A DNA stretch of 64,000 bases from an uncultured bacterium (GTDB lineage: Bacteria > Desulfobacterota > Binatia > UBA1149 > CAITLU01): the NCBI GenBank assembly GCA_903893315.1, contig CAITLU010000012.1:1-64000 (forward strand), written 5' to 3'. The notes beneath the pieces were generated by a model. It saw only the letters and a list, made by a program, of their open reading frames with translations. It ran no database searches and had not been told where the DNA came from. The translations under genes and the position numbers were made by a program. Shown one piece after another: positions 55,225 through 63,900 of this stretch (the first letter of the stretch is position 1; each line of letters opens with the position of its first letter).

Positions 55225-56265
55225 ATGGTGACACTGACGTTTCGCTGCTATGCAGTGCCGTTAGTGTTGTCCGCGCAGACCAACTCATCGTCGGCCGCCT
55301 CGGGGCTTCGCCGCGCCGCCGGCACGCTGGCCAAGGTCGGGGTGTCGGCCCTCGCCCTCGGGATCGTGTGGCGCGAGGTCGATTCGGCGGCTCTCGTCCG
55401 CGTTTTCGCCCAGACCGATCCATGGACGGTCGCGTTGGTGATCTTGATCTACCTGATAGGTCAGGTCCTGACGGCCTACCGCTGGAAGTTCATATCCGCG
55501 AGGCTCGGCTTCGACCGCTCGATGCGTGAAATGACGCGCATCTATTTCATCGGGATGTTCTTCAACCTCTTCGGTCCGTCCACTCTCGGCGGCGACGTGG
55601 TGCGGTCGCTGTATCTAGGAGCTTCGGACGGACGCCGGACCGTGGCCTTCAATACGGTGATTTTCGATCGCGTATCAGGATTGGCGATGCTCGTGTTCGT
55701 GGCGGTTGCGTCGCTGGCGATGTTCGGGCGCTTCGATCTGCCCTGGCCGGTGGTGGCGGTGGCTGTGGCGGCGGGCGTGGCACTGACCGTGGGGTGGTGG
55801 GTGGTGCCGATGTTGGCGCGCCGGATCCTGGACCGTGACAGCCGCTGGCTGCGCCTGATCGAGGATGAACTCGGACCGTTCTGGCAGGACCGGGACCTGT
55901 TGCTGCGCGCTGCATGGGTGTCGATAGGTTTTCACGTTCTCCAGGTCTGCTCGCTGATCCTGCTCGGCATGGCGGTTTCGATGCACGTGGACTGGCGGTA
56001 CTATTTCATCTTCCATCCGCTGGTGACGGTCCTGAGCGCGCTGCCGCTTACTCTTGCGGGCCTTGGCATTCGCGAGGGCGGCTACTTGTGGTTTCTGCAT
56101 CGACAAGGCGTCAGTGACGAGACCGCGGTGGCGTTCGCGCTACTGTGGTTCGTCGTGTTGACGGTATCGTCATTGACTGGAGGACTCGTTTATCTGATCG
56201 GCGGCACTGCTGTGCCGGCTCTGCGCGGGCCCAGGAGCAAAGCCAACCTCACGGTTGCGGAGTAG
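55225..56265 (+). CDS. AglD/UPF0104-type (LPG synthase TM) membrane protein
   Basis: A 346-residue polytopic membrane protein from ATG 55225 (a GTG at 55228 and an upstream TTG 55186 are alternatives). TAYRWKFISARLGFDRSMRE, YFIGMFFNLFGPSTLGGDVV, FDRVSGLAMLVF and LAGLGIREGGYLWFL are the conserved segments of the LPG-synthase-TM/AglD family. These act as flippases or in glycolipid synthesis. The MprF C-terminal domain is absent. Its function here is unknown but may relate to lipid-linked sugars. It is a relative of the first gene of the six-gene operon. Confidence 0.87.
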   Translation: MVTLTFRCYAVPLVLSAQTNSSSAASGLRRAAGTLAKVGVSALALGIVWREVDSAALVRVFAQTDPWTVALVILIYLIGQVLTAYRWKFISARLGFDRSMREMTRIYFIGMFFNLFGPSTLGGDVVRSLYLGASDGRRTVAFNTVIFDRVSGLAMLVFVAVASLAMFGRFDLPWPVVAVAVAAGVALTVGWWVVPMLARRILDRDSRWLRLIEDELGPFWQDRDLLLRAAWVSIGFHVLQVCSLILLGMAVSMHVDWRYYFIFHPLVTVLSALPLTLAGLGIREGGYLWFLHRQGVSDETAVAFALLWFVVLTVSSLTGGLVYLIGGTAVPALRGPRSKANLTVAE

Positions 56266-56553
56266 AGCTTGCGCGCGAGGGTCGCCTTGATCATCGCCAG
56301 TCAAACCAGGTCTTGTTGCCGCCGGTGGTTCGGGCGCTTCCGTGGTCAGCGCCGCCAGCCTATGCTCCCCCGCGTTGGGGGTGATGTCAGTATCGATGAG
56401 GTTCATCGTTTCCTCGGTTTGCTGCGAGTGGCGCGTTTGCGCGCGCTCGGTTGATGAGCGGCCTCATGCCGCACGCCAGTCGCGAACCGCTCATTACGAC
56501 AGCGTCCGCGTCTTTCGGCCAGCGCGTTTTCTTTTCTATCCACACCTGAGTCG
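56266..56553. other. Upstream region of the cyclase gene
   Basis: 288 bp without a recognisable gene. It should contain the promoter of the cyclase gene. I looked for TGTGA-N6-TCACA sites here and saw none. Confidence 0.4.
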
Positions 56554-59500
56554 GTGCTGATGGATTCTGTCGGCTCTCTGTTACCCTACGTTTCCAACAG
56601 CGTGCTGCAACGCCTCAGCGCGGATCCCTCGTCTGCGCTTCGCAACGAGATAGAAAGCTTGGACGTTGCAGCGTTGTTTGTTGACGTCGCTGACTCGACT
56701 CGCATCGTCGAGGGCTTGCTCGTGCGCGGTAGCGAAGGCGCCGAGCACTTTTCGGCTCTGTTGAACCGCTACTTCGTCGTGATGATCGACGCGGTGGGAC
56801 GTTTCGGCGGCGAAGTGTTCAAGTTCGACGGCGACGCCGTGCTCGCGGTCTGGCGCGGCGCTGATGCCGAGGCTTTGGCCGACGCCGCAACGCAGGCCGC
56901 AGCCTGCGCTTTTGCCGTTCAAGAAGCCGTGCAGGCGCTCGCCGGCAGCGTCGACCGGTTGTCACTGCGCGCGGGCGTAGGAGTCGGCCCTGCCAGTCTC
57001 ATTCACGTCAGTGACGGGGCACAGCGCAGTGAGATGTTCCTGATTGGTCAGGCCATGGTCGAGGTGTTTGCGGCCGCCAAGGCAGCCGAACTCGGCAAGG
57101 TCGCGTTCGGCGCGAACGCCAGCCGTGTTCTTGGCATCCTCGACGGTGCGAGCGGCGGGGCCGCAAAGATGGCGGCCGTGTCGTTTCCGTGGCCTGAGTC
57201 CGAAGCGCTATCACGGCCTTCGATTTTGGTGGAAGCCGGGATGGACCTCCAACTTGCGCCGTCATTGTTGAGCTATGTTCCGCGCGTCGTGCGAGTTCGT
57301 GCCTCTACGCAATCAAACATGTGGTTGGCGGAACTGCGCACGCTTACGGTCGTGTTCGTGGGTCTGGACCTGGATGGAGTCGTGGATGTCTCGCGTCTCG
57401 TCGATGCCGTAGCCCGGGTCTTGAACCGCATAGGGCGCTTCGGCGGCGATATGGCCCGTGTCGGCGCGCACGGTGGCGGGGTCGCCGTTCTGGCCGCATT
57501 TGGCCTGCCTCTGCATTCCCATGAAGACGATGCCGCTCGCGCTTCGCGCGCGGCGATGTCTTTGCTCGACGAGTTAGCCGACGGCGGGATTGAAGTCTCT
57601 ATCGGGGTTACTACCGGCGGCGCGTTCTGCGGCTGTGTGGGGAGCGACACTCGCTGCGAGTACACGATGATAGGCGATGCAGTCAATGTTGCCGCCCGTC
57701 TGATGAATGCGGCTCGTGGAACTGTGCTTTGCGATGCCGCTACGCGGCAGGCTTCACGGGGTGGAGTACTTTTTGGTCCGGCGCTGATGCTCAGCCCGCG
57801 CGGTAGGTCAGGCTCTGTCGAGGTCTTCAAACCGATCGGGTATGGGCAGACAAGGCGGATCTCGGCCGGGGCCCTGGTGGGACGCGAGAGTGAATGCGCG
57901 CAACTGGAGAATGCGCTTAGCGCTCTGGAAAAGGACGGGCAGGGAAGCACTATCGTCCTCGAGGGCGAGGCCGGAATCGGCAAGTCACGTCTGGCGATGT
58001 TCGTTGCCGATACCGCGAGCGATCACGGTCTGGAGGTCGTGACCGGGTACGGTGAGTCGATAGAAAGTCGTGTGCCGTTCTACGTGTGGCGAGCGATCGT
58101 GATCACGCTGCTCGGGCTGTCGATGCCGAGCGATGCGCGTGACCAGGCTGCGGATGCCGACCGCATCTCGGGGTCACTCGAAGTCACGGCCATTGCCTCG
58201 CGGCTTGAGCGGTCGTGCGGTTTGGAGGCGTCGCACGCGCGCCGCGTGGCGCCGCTGCTCGGCGATGTTCTGGGGTCTCCGTTCAAGGACAACGGGTGGA
58301 CGGTCAAACTGTCACCTCAAGCGCGCGTCGAGCAGACTGCGGCGCTGGTCTTGCGCGTTCTGCTGTCGCGTTCCCGGCCATCGGCGGTCGGGAGCCAGTC
58401 TTCGGCGGCGCTACGTGTCCGGCCTCGGGTCATCATGTTGGAAGATGCCCATTGGTTCGACGCCCGATCGTGGACCTTGCTGCGCACCGCGGCGCAGGCC
58501 TCGGCGTCGTTGTTGCTCGTCGTTACCTCGAGGCCGAGCCAGAACGCCGATTATCGGAATCTGCTGTCCGCTGCCGGGGTGAGCCACATCGTCGTGGGAG
58601 GTCTGGGGAGTGATGCAGTGGCGGAGTTGGCCGAACGCCGGTTGGGCGTTGCCACCGTGGGTGCTTCGCTCGTGCGTTTTTTGTTTGAACGCTGCAAGGG
58701 CCACCCGTTCTTCACGGAGGAACTGCTGGGACTGCTGCGCGGCGAGAAGGCGCTCTCTGTTTATGGCGACGAGTGCCGTCTGGCGATGTCGCCTCTGGAA
58801 ATGGAGCGGCTACCCATTCCCGCTACGGTAGAAGGCCTGGTCCGTGGTCGTATCGACATGCTGAGCGATAGTGCAAGCATGGTTCTCAGAAACGCTGCTG
58901 TCTTTGGTTATACATTCACTGCTGCCGACGTCTCTGTGATCGATCCGGCGCGGCGGGATGCCAGCGAAATAGACGGTGAGTTGGAGGGACTGGTTTCCGC
59001 TGGTCTCGTGGTTCGTGTCGTCGATCGCGATGGTGTTTTTATGTTCAGGCACGCCATCATGGAGAGGGTAGTCTATGACAGTATCCCTTTCATGCTGCGC
59101 CGCAGCCTTCATCGCGTCGTGGCCGAGCGTTCGAGTGAGCGGGGAGAATCGGCCGTTGTGCTTGCCCGTCACTGGGGGCGTGCGATCGATCAGCAGATCC
59201 CGAAGGCCGAAGTCCTGACTCGGGCCGTGGAGGCGATGGAGGCCGGCGGTGAACAGTGTATGCGTTTGTTTGCCAACGCGGACGCGATCGAATTGTTTTC
59301 CGAAGCGCTGACAGCTGCGAAGTTACTGCCTGGCCTTGTCGAGGCGAGGCGAATGTCGCGCTGGCATCGGCAAATAGGGGAAGCAGAACTTTTCAACGGG
59401 CGGCAGCGGGAGGGGCTGCACAATCTGATGATCGCCGTGGATCTGCTCGGGCGCGGGTTGCCTTCTTCGCGCGCGAAACGGTACGTCTTCATAGCCAGCG

Positions 59501-60816
59501 CTGCCGTGAGGCAGTTAGCCAACCGCTTGTTGCCGGCGGCGATCATGGCCCCGGCGACCGCGGCGGTCCGACTCGATTCAATTCGTGTCGCCGCGTTGAA
59601 AGAGGAGTCGTCGATTAGCGGAAGGCTCGCCTACGGATTCTTCGCGAGGCATGAGTTGGAGGCTGGGTTTCTTAGTAACCTGCGTGCTCTCAACGCCGCG
59701 GAAAGTGCCGGGGCGTGCGACGAACTGGCGAATAGCGCCGCGTACTTCGGACTGGCGGCCGGGATACCGTTCGGCGACCGCGTCGCGGAGCACTACTTCG
59801 AAATTGCAAGGCGCGCGGCAGAGAGCATTCGCACGCCTTCGACACTGGGGAGGGTGTTGTTTTTGCGCGGTTTGTATCTTGTGGGGCGGGCCCGTTGGGA
59901 TGAGGCCTCTGCAGTGCTCGAGAGTAGTCTCGGCATACTTGAAGAGACAGGCGATACCCGCTGGGTTGAGCACGTTTTGTTGGCGATGGGCGTGCTCATG
60001 ATGATCTGTTTGCGTATTGAGCGTGGCCTGAAATATTTTTCGCGCGTCCAACACTCCGCGCACCTTCGCGGCGATCTCCGGGACGAAGCGTGGTCTTATC
60101 TCGGGATGTCGTTCTGCGAGTTGTCATCCGGTCGCCATCAGGAAGCGTTGGCTATGCTGGACAAGGCTGAAGCGAAGCTGGGCGGCGATCTCGGCGATTT
60201 CGGCGACCTTGCTTCCGGATTCGTCGCGCTTGGTACGCGTGCCGTGGCCGTACTTCGAGAGGGTGACGCAGTAAGCGCGCGTCACTTACTCGAACAAGGG
60301 TATGCCATGATTGGAACGGCTCCGTTCTTGCTGCCTTACGCCATCTTTGGCTACACGTTTCTGATTGAGGTCGCTCTGCGGCTAATGGAAGCCGCTCAGC
60401 GGGATGTTGGAAAAGGTGACCGGCAGGTGATCGCAGCAGGCGTAGAGGAACGTCTTTGGTGGGACGAGGATGTCCACTTGGCGCGCATGGCCAGGGACCT
60501 TGACAGTACGCTTTGGAAGTTCGCTCGCCGCATGCCGGTCGGACGCGGGCAGGCATGGGTGTGGCGCGGTCTGAGGCTTTGGCTTCGAGGCGAACATGCC
60601 CGTGCCCGTCGCGCCTGGGCCCGCGGCGCAGCGGTCGCGGCGGCCATGAGCATGCCCTACGACGAGGGGCTGGCACGCTACGAGGACGGGCGCCATCGTT
60701 CGGCAGGTGATCCTCGACGGTTGCCGCGGCTCGAAGAGGCTCGTGTCCTGTTTGCCGGTATCGGCGCGGATTACTGGGTGCAACGCGTGGAAGAAGAGAT
60801 GGCGGCGCTAGTTTAG
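56554..60816 (+). CDS. Soluble adenylyl cyclase-like protein: tandem class III cyclase domains, AAA ATPase, TPR-like tail
   Basis: A 1420-residue protein (GTG 56554; ATG 56560 equally possible). Cyclase domain 1 (~35-200) has both metal-binding Asp (D44 in LFVDVADST, D94 in VFKFDGDAVLAVW) but lacks the Asn/Arg pair (FLIGQAMVEVFAAAKA). Cyclase domain 2 (~260-420) lacks the metal Asp (VVFVGLDL, AHGGGVAVLAAFG) but keeps the transition-state Asn and Arg (EYTMIGDAVNVAARLM). They can thus form one heterodimeric active site, as in mammalian sAC. Then come an AAA/STAND ATPase (GEAGIGKSRL, about 470; VIMLEDAHW, about 625) and a ~600-residue helical TPR-like tail. K90 matches a bicarbonate-site Lys of sAC, but the position I align to its Arg is Phe. 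The adenine-selecting Lys also looks replaced, so nucleotide choice is uncertain. Confidence 0.88.
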   Translation: MLMDSVGSLLPYVSNSVLQRLSADPSSALRNEIESLDVAALFVDVADSTRIVEGLLVRGSEGAEHFSALLNRYFVVMIDAVGRFGGEVFKFDGDAVLAVWRGADAEALADAATQAAACAFAVQEAVQALAGSVDRLSLRAGVGVGPASLIHVSDGAQRSEMFLIGQAMVEVFAAAKAAELGKVAFGANASRVLGILDGASGGAAKMAAVSFPWPESEALSRPSILVEAGMDLQLAPSLLSYVPRVVRVRASTQSNMWLAELRTLTVVFVGLDLDGVVDVSRLVDAVARVLNRIGRFGGDMARVGAHGGGVAVLAAFGLPLHSHEDDAARASRAAMSLLDELADGGIEVSIGVTTGGAFCGCVGSDTRCEYTMIGDAVNVAARLMNAARGTVLCDAATRQASRGGVLFGPALMLSPRGRSGSVEVFKPIGYGQTRRISAGALVGRESECAQLENALSALEKDGQGSTIVLEGEAGIGKSRLAMFVADTASDHGLEVVTGYGESIESRVPFYVWRAIVITLLGLSMPSDARDQAADADRISGSLEVTAIASRLERSCGLEASHARRVAPLLGDVLGSPFKDNGWTVKLSPQARVEQTAALVLRVLLSRSRPSAVGSQSSAALRVRPRVIMLEDAHWFDARSWTLLRTAAQASASLLLVVTSRPSQNADYRNLLSAAGVSHIVVGGLGSDAVAELAERRLGVATVGASLVRFLFERCKGHPFFTEELLGLLRGEKALSVYGDECRLAMSPLEMERLPIPATVEGLVRGRIDMLSDSASMVLRNAAVFGYTFTAADVSVIDPARRDASEIDGELEGLVSAGLVVRVVDRDGVFMFRHAIMERVVYDSIPFMLRRSLHRVVAERSSERGESAVVLARHWGRAIDQQIPKAEVLTRAVEAMEAGGEQCMRLFANADAIELFSEALTAAKLLPGLVEARRMSRWHRQIGEAELFNGRQREGLHNLMIAVDLLGRGLPSSRAKRYVFIASAAVRQLANRLLPAAIMAPATAAVRLDSIRVAALKEESSISGRLAYGFFARHELEAGFLSNLRALNAAESAGACDELANSAAYFGLAAGIPFGDRVAEHYFEIARRAAESIRTPSTLGRVLFLRGLYLVGRARWDEASAVLESSLGILEETGDTRWVEHVLLAMGVLMMICLRIERGLKYFSRVQHSAHLRGDLRDEAWSYLGMSFCELSSGRHQEALAMLDKAEAKLGGDLGDFGDLASGFVALGTRAVAVLREGDAVSARHLLEQGYAMIGTAPFLLPYAIFGYTFLIEVALRLMEAAQRDVGKGDRQVIAAGVEERLWWDEDVHLARMARDLDSTLWKFARRMPVGRGQAWVWRGLRLWLRGEHARARRAWARGAAVAAAMSMPYDEGLARYEDGRHRSAGDPRRLPRLEEARVLFAGIGADYWVQRVEEEMAALV

Positions 60817-60885
60817 GACACTACTGCCGACGATTCGTCTTCGCGGCTCTAGGCGCCTGCACGTCCGAGGCCGGCGGCGGAAGCG

Positions 60886-61671
60886 CTAGTGGTTCTCGGC
60901 TTCGCGCGCCAGTGCTCGCTTGTTCTTGATCAGGATCGAGCCGGTCCGAGTCTCGACGAGACCGAGACTGGACCAGGACTGGAGTTGTTTGTTTACCGAT
61001 TCGCGCGAAGCGGTGATGGCGGAGGCCAGTTCTTTCTGCGGCATCTTGTGCTTGATGAGCAAGCCTTTGTCGGTTTCCTTGCCGTGAAGTTTGGCCAGTA
61101 CGAGAATATGACGGTAGAGCCTGGTCGCTAAGCTGAGGAATGCGACATCTTCGGCGAGCCGGGTCGTGAGGCGCAATTTATCGGTAAGTATCTTGAGGAG
61201 ATGGATGCACGCTCGCGGATGGGTTTCCAGGAAACTCAGGAAGGCGCTGCGGGGCAGTTTGACGGCCTTGACGTCTTCGAGAGCAACGACGTCTGCCGAG
61301 CGCATGCCGCCGTCAAGCAGAGCGAATTCTCCAACGACGCCTCCCGGTTCGACGATGTTGATCAGAAGTTCGGCGCCGTGGTCTGAAGTCGTTGCGACCT
61401 TGACGTGTCCGCTGGTCACGATGAACATCGCGTCGCCCTGTTCCCCGGTGCGCATCAGGAATTGGCCTGCGCGGAATTCCGCCGACTGGGCCTTGAGCGC
61501 CAGCGCATCAAGATGGGCTTCGTCGAGATTTCGGAAAAGGCTTGAGCGGCGCAGGAACGTCGTTACGTCATCACGTATCAGATTATGCACTTGGGCCTCA
61601 TCTTCCCCCAAAAAACAGCGCGGAATCCATGCTGACGAACGCCCGATGCTCCCCGCCCGCGTTCGCGTCAT
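60886..61671 (-). CDS. Crp/Fnr family transcription regulator
   Basis: A 261-residue protein. The N-terminal cyclic-nucleotide domain has GQFLMRTGEQGDAMFIVTSG and the phosphate-binding cassette VGEFALLDGGMRSADVV, with E115, R124 and S125 at the cAMP-contact positions of E. coli CRP. The C-terminal HTH reads KELASAITASRESVNKQLQS; R223, E224 and K228 sit where CRP has R180, E181 and R185, which read TGTGA half-sites. The annotated ATG 61671 has no ribosome-binding site; GTG 61590 (after a GGGGGAAG/GAGG stretch) may be the real start. It converges on the cyclase gene, and its upstream region carries three CRP-like palindromes. Confidence 0.9.
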   Translation of the reverse strand: MTRTRAGSIGRSSAWIPRCFLGEDEAQVHNLIRDDVTTFLRRSSLFRNLDEAHLDALALKAQSAEFRAGQFLMRTGEQGDAMFIVTSGHVKVATTSDHGAELLINIVEPGGVVGEFALLDGGMRSADVVALEDVKAVKLPRSAFLSFLETHPRACIHLLKILTDKLRLTTRLAEDVAFLSLATRLYRHILVLAKLHGKETDKGLLIKHKMPQKELASAITASRESVNKQLQSWSSLGLVETRTGSILIKNKRALAREAENH

Positions 61672-61718
61672 GATGGTACACAGGGGGGATGGAGGAAAGA
61701 AGGCGGGTAAGGGGGTAA

Positions 61719-61734
61719 AGTGACCGACTTCACC
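61719..61734 (-). promoter_or_regulatory. Weak CRP-like site
   Basis: AGTGA-CCGACT-TCACC, one mismatch in each half from TGTGA-N6-TCACA. It lies 48 bp upstream of the annotated crp-like start, near the expected core promoter, so a bound regulator could repress. Confidence 0.45.
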
Positions 61735-61786
61735 AAAGTCGTTTAGGAGTTTCCGCCGCGACCTGGAGTCGTGAGAGGCGTGGGTA

Positions 61787-61802
61787 TGTGATCGACGTCA
61801 CA
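61787..61802 (-). promoter_or_regulatory. Perfect CRP-type operator
   Basis: TGTGATCGACGTCACA, an exact TGTGA-N6-TCACA palindrome, 116 bp upstream of the annotated crp-like start. The regulator's recognition helix keeps the Arg-Glu pair that reads this half-site, which supports autoregulation. Confidence 0.75.
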
Positions 61803-61826
61803 CGCGGAGTTCGCGAACGTCGAAGG

Positions 61827-61842
61827 CGTGATTTGCGTCACA
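61827..61842 (-). promoter_or_regulatory. CRP-type operator, 40 bp from the perfect site
   Basis: CGTGA-TTTGCG-TCACA, one mismatch from consensus. Its start is exactly 40 bp (about four helical turns) from the perfect site, so two dimers would lie on the same DNA face. It is just downstream of the P-loop gene stop (61861). Confidence 0.65.
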
Positions 61843-61860
61843 CCCTCGACGCGGCGAACG

Positions 61861-63900
61861 TCAGACGGTTTCTTTCTTCGCGATCCAGTTTCCGCTCGCG
61901 TCGTACTCGACGTGATACGTGGTGTTCATCAGAGTGCGGAACTCAGCAACCGACTTTTCCTTGCCGGGCTTGAGGAACCCGGGGTGTTCGGAGGCGTACC
62001 ACAGGACGTCCTGAGCCAGGTCGCGGCCATGCACGCCGTTGACGACGAACACCGGGACGTCGGCGAGGAAGAACTTCCAGATGTCGATCTGGGCTTCGAG
62101 GCGATCCAGGACGATGCGGCCGAGGGCTTCGTCGCCGTTCATCAGCGCAGCGACGTCGCCGGCCTTGGCGGCATCGTAGGCGGCGAGCAGGCGATCGCCT
62201 ACTACGCCCTGGCTGATCAGCAGACTCGAGAGGTCGGTGTAGTCATTGTAGAAAGGCTGGAACGACCCGTCGGGCGCGCCGCCCTTGAGAAGGAATTCCA
62301 GTGCCTGGCTCTGGCTGAGGCGGCGAATGACGAAGTCGTACTCCGTATCGCGTTCGAGCAGCATCACCGTCGAGATCTGGTGCACGTCGCGATCGCAGTA
62401 GTAGGTGTCGGAGTCGGGATCGTAGAGCAGTCTCTCGTCGGGGTATTCGTGAGTGACGCGCCCGAGACCGCCGCGGTCACCGGCTGCGCCGTAGTCGCCG
62501 GTGGCGTTTTCGATGATCGGCTCGGTCTCGGCGAGGATGAGGTCGCGGCCGAGCAGGCCGCGCGATCGCATGTAGAAGAAGCGCTCCGAAGGCCATGCGT
62601 CCCACTGTGACTTGCCCGAAGGGACGATGTGGACCCAGTCGTCCTGGCAGATGTACCCGACGACGGCGAGGATCTCCTTGGCTTTCTTGCGGTCGTTCTT
62701 GTGCTCGATGGCGTAGCGCCGTTCGAGTTCGAGGCGCCGGTCGTGGCTGTTGCGTTCGGCCCAGAAGGTGGCTCCGTCGGTCTTGCCGGCCCCGCTGGCG
62801 CCGAGCATGACCGTGGCACCGCCGGTGCTGCTCAGGATCGCGCACGAGGCGTGGGCAGACAGCACTTCGGCGCGGGCCATCACGGTCGAGACGCCGGCGT
62901 GGATGCCGCGGCTCTTGACCTCACCGTGGTAGTCGGTGTTGATCGTGATCACGTAGATCGCGTCGCCGATCTCTTCCAGCGGACAAGCGTAAAGGAAGCA
63001 CGAAGGTGGCAGTGACTTGGAGGCTCCGTCGAAAAATTGCGAGTCACGCAGTCGGCTCGGCAGACCCAGCGTCATGGGGTTCTGCTTGCGGGCCTTGAGC
63101 TGGGCGACGAACTCCTTGTAGGCGCGTTCGTTGGGCGGGATGCCGACAACCGAGATCACCCTCACCATCGGGACGGGCTTTTCGAGGAGGCGGAAGCGCT
63201 CTTCCAGCGCGGTCTGGAGTTCGAGGGCCACCGGGTCGTTGAGCTGGAAGAAGTTGGCCTGGGTGGTGCGGTAGAGCTGGGCGACGTTGCCGCGATGTTC
63301 GCACTGCACGCCGCCTGACAGGAAGCGGGCACGCAACGTCTTTTCTTCGGACAGCACGTTCATGGCTTCGAGCCAGGCACGGGCCTCCTTGACGTCGCGG
63401 TCGTGGGTTTTCTTGTCGATGCGTGCCACCAGACGTTCGGTCAGCGTGGACTGGGTGGTGTTGTGGGAGTTGAGAACCGGGCCGACCGTGGGATCTTCTG
63501 CAGTTTCGGCGTCCTGGCGCAGCATTATGTCGCCGCGGTCGCTGATGCCGATCTCTCGCAGGCCGGGGTTGTGACGAATGTACAGACCGCCGAGCGCGAT
63601 CAGGCGTCCCACCTGAACCTTGGCGCCATCGGACGGCTTGGCCGCGTCGGCGCTCAGTTGCGAGACTTCGGCAGGAATGATGTACGAGGCGAGCTGCTTG
63701 GTCATGTCCGAGGTGTAGACCCGGACTCGTTGACCGAGGTCGGTCACGGTGATGCCGGCGTCACGGATGCGGTCGACGTCGAGCGCGCTCTCCTCGGCCA
63801 TCAGCAAGCGGCCTTGGGCGTCGCGTGCGAGCTTGCGCGACGAGACCGCCTTGGGCTTGAGAAAGCGCTCCATGCGTGTCGACGATACTGTCTCTTCCAT
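61861..63900 (-). CDS. Large P-loop protein resembling PEP carboxykinase/HPr kinase, function unknown
   Basis: A 679-residue soluble protein. Residues ~250-330 contain PMVRVISVVGIPPNERAYKE and IGDAIYVITINTDYHGEVKS. TGGATVMLGASGAGKTDGAT holds a P-loop (367-374), and AVVGYICQDDWVHIV (about 413-425) an acidic D-D segment placed as in the kinase-1/kinase-2 motifs of ATP-type PEPCK and HprK. Other PEPCK residues (the PEP and oxaloacetate Arg/Lys set) are not obvious, so I do not call it pckA. It probably uses ATP on an unknown substrate or protein. ATG 63900 has AAGG upstream. It is transcribed toward the crp-like gene, 189 bp apart. Confidence 0.6.
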   Translation of the reverse strand: MEETVSSTRMERFLKPKAVSSRKLARDAQGRLLMAEESALDVDRIRDAGITVTDLGQRVRVYTSDMTKQLASYIIPAEVSQLSADAAKPSDGAKVQVGRLIALGGLYIRHNPGLREIGISDRGDIMLRQDAETAEDPTVGPVLNSHNTTQSTLTERLVARIDKKTHDRDVKEARAWLEAMNVLSEEKTLRARFLSGGVQCEHRGNVAQLYRTTQANFFQLNDPVALELQTALEERFRLLEKPVPMVRVISVVGIPPNERAYKEFVAQLKARKQNPMTLGLPSRLRDSQFFDGASKSLPPSCFLYACPLEEIGDAIYVITINTDYHGEVKSRGIHAGVSTVMARAEVLSAHASCAILSSTGGATVMLGASGAGKTDGATFWAERNSHDRRLELERRYAIEHKNDRKKAKEILAVVGYICQDDWVHIVPSGKSQWDAWPSERFFYMRSRGLLGRDLILAETEPIIENATGDYGAAGDRGGLGRVTHEYPDERLLYDPDSDTYYCDRDVHQISTVMLLERDTEYDFVIRRLSQSQALEFLLKGGAPDGSFQPFYNDYTDLSSLLISQGVVGDRLLAAYDAAKAGDVAALMNGDEALGRIVLDRLEAQIDIWKFFLADVPVFVVNGVHGRDLAQDVLWYASEHPGFLKPGKEKSVAEFRTLMNTTYHVEYDASGNWIAKKETV

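Noticed and set aside
61861-63900. Calling the P-loop protein pckA
   Set aside because: Only the P-loop and the D-D motif resemble PEPCK; the substrate-binding residues are not evident and the N-terminus differs.
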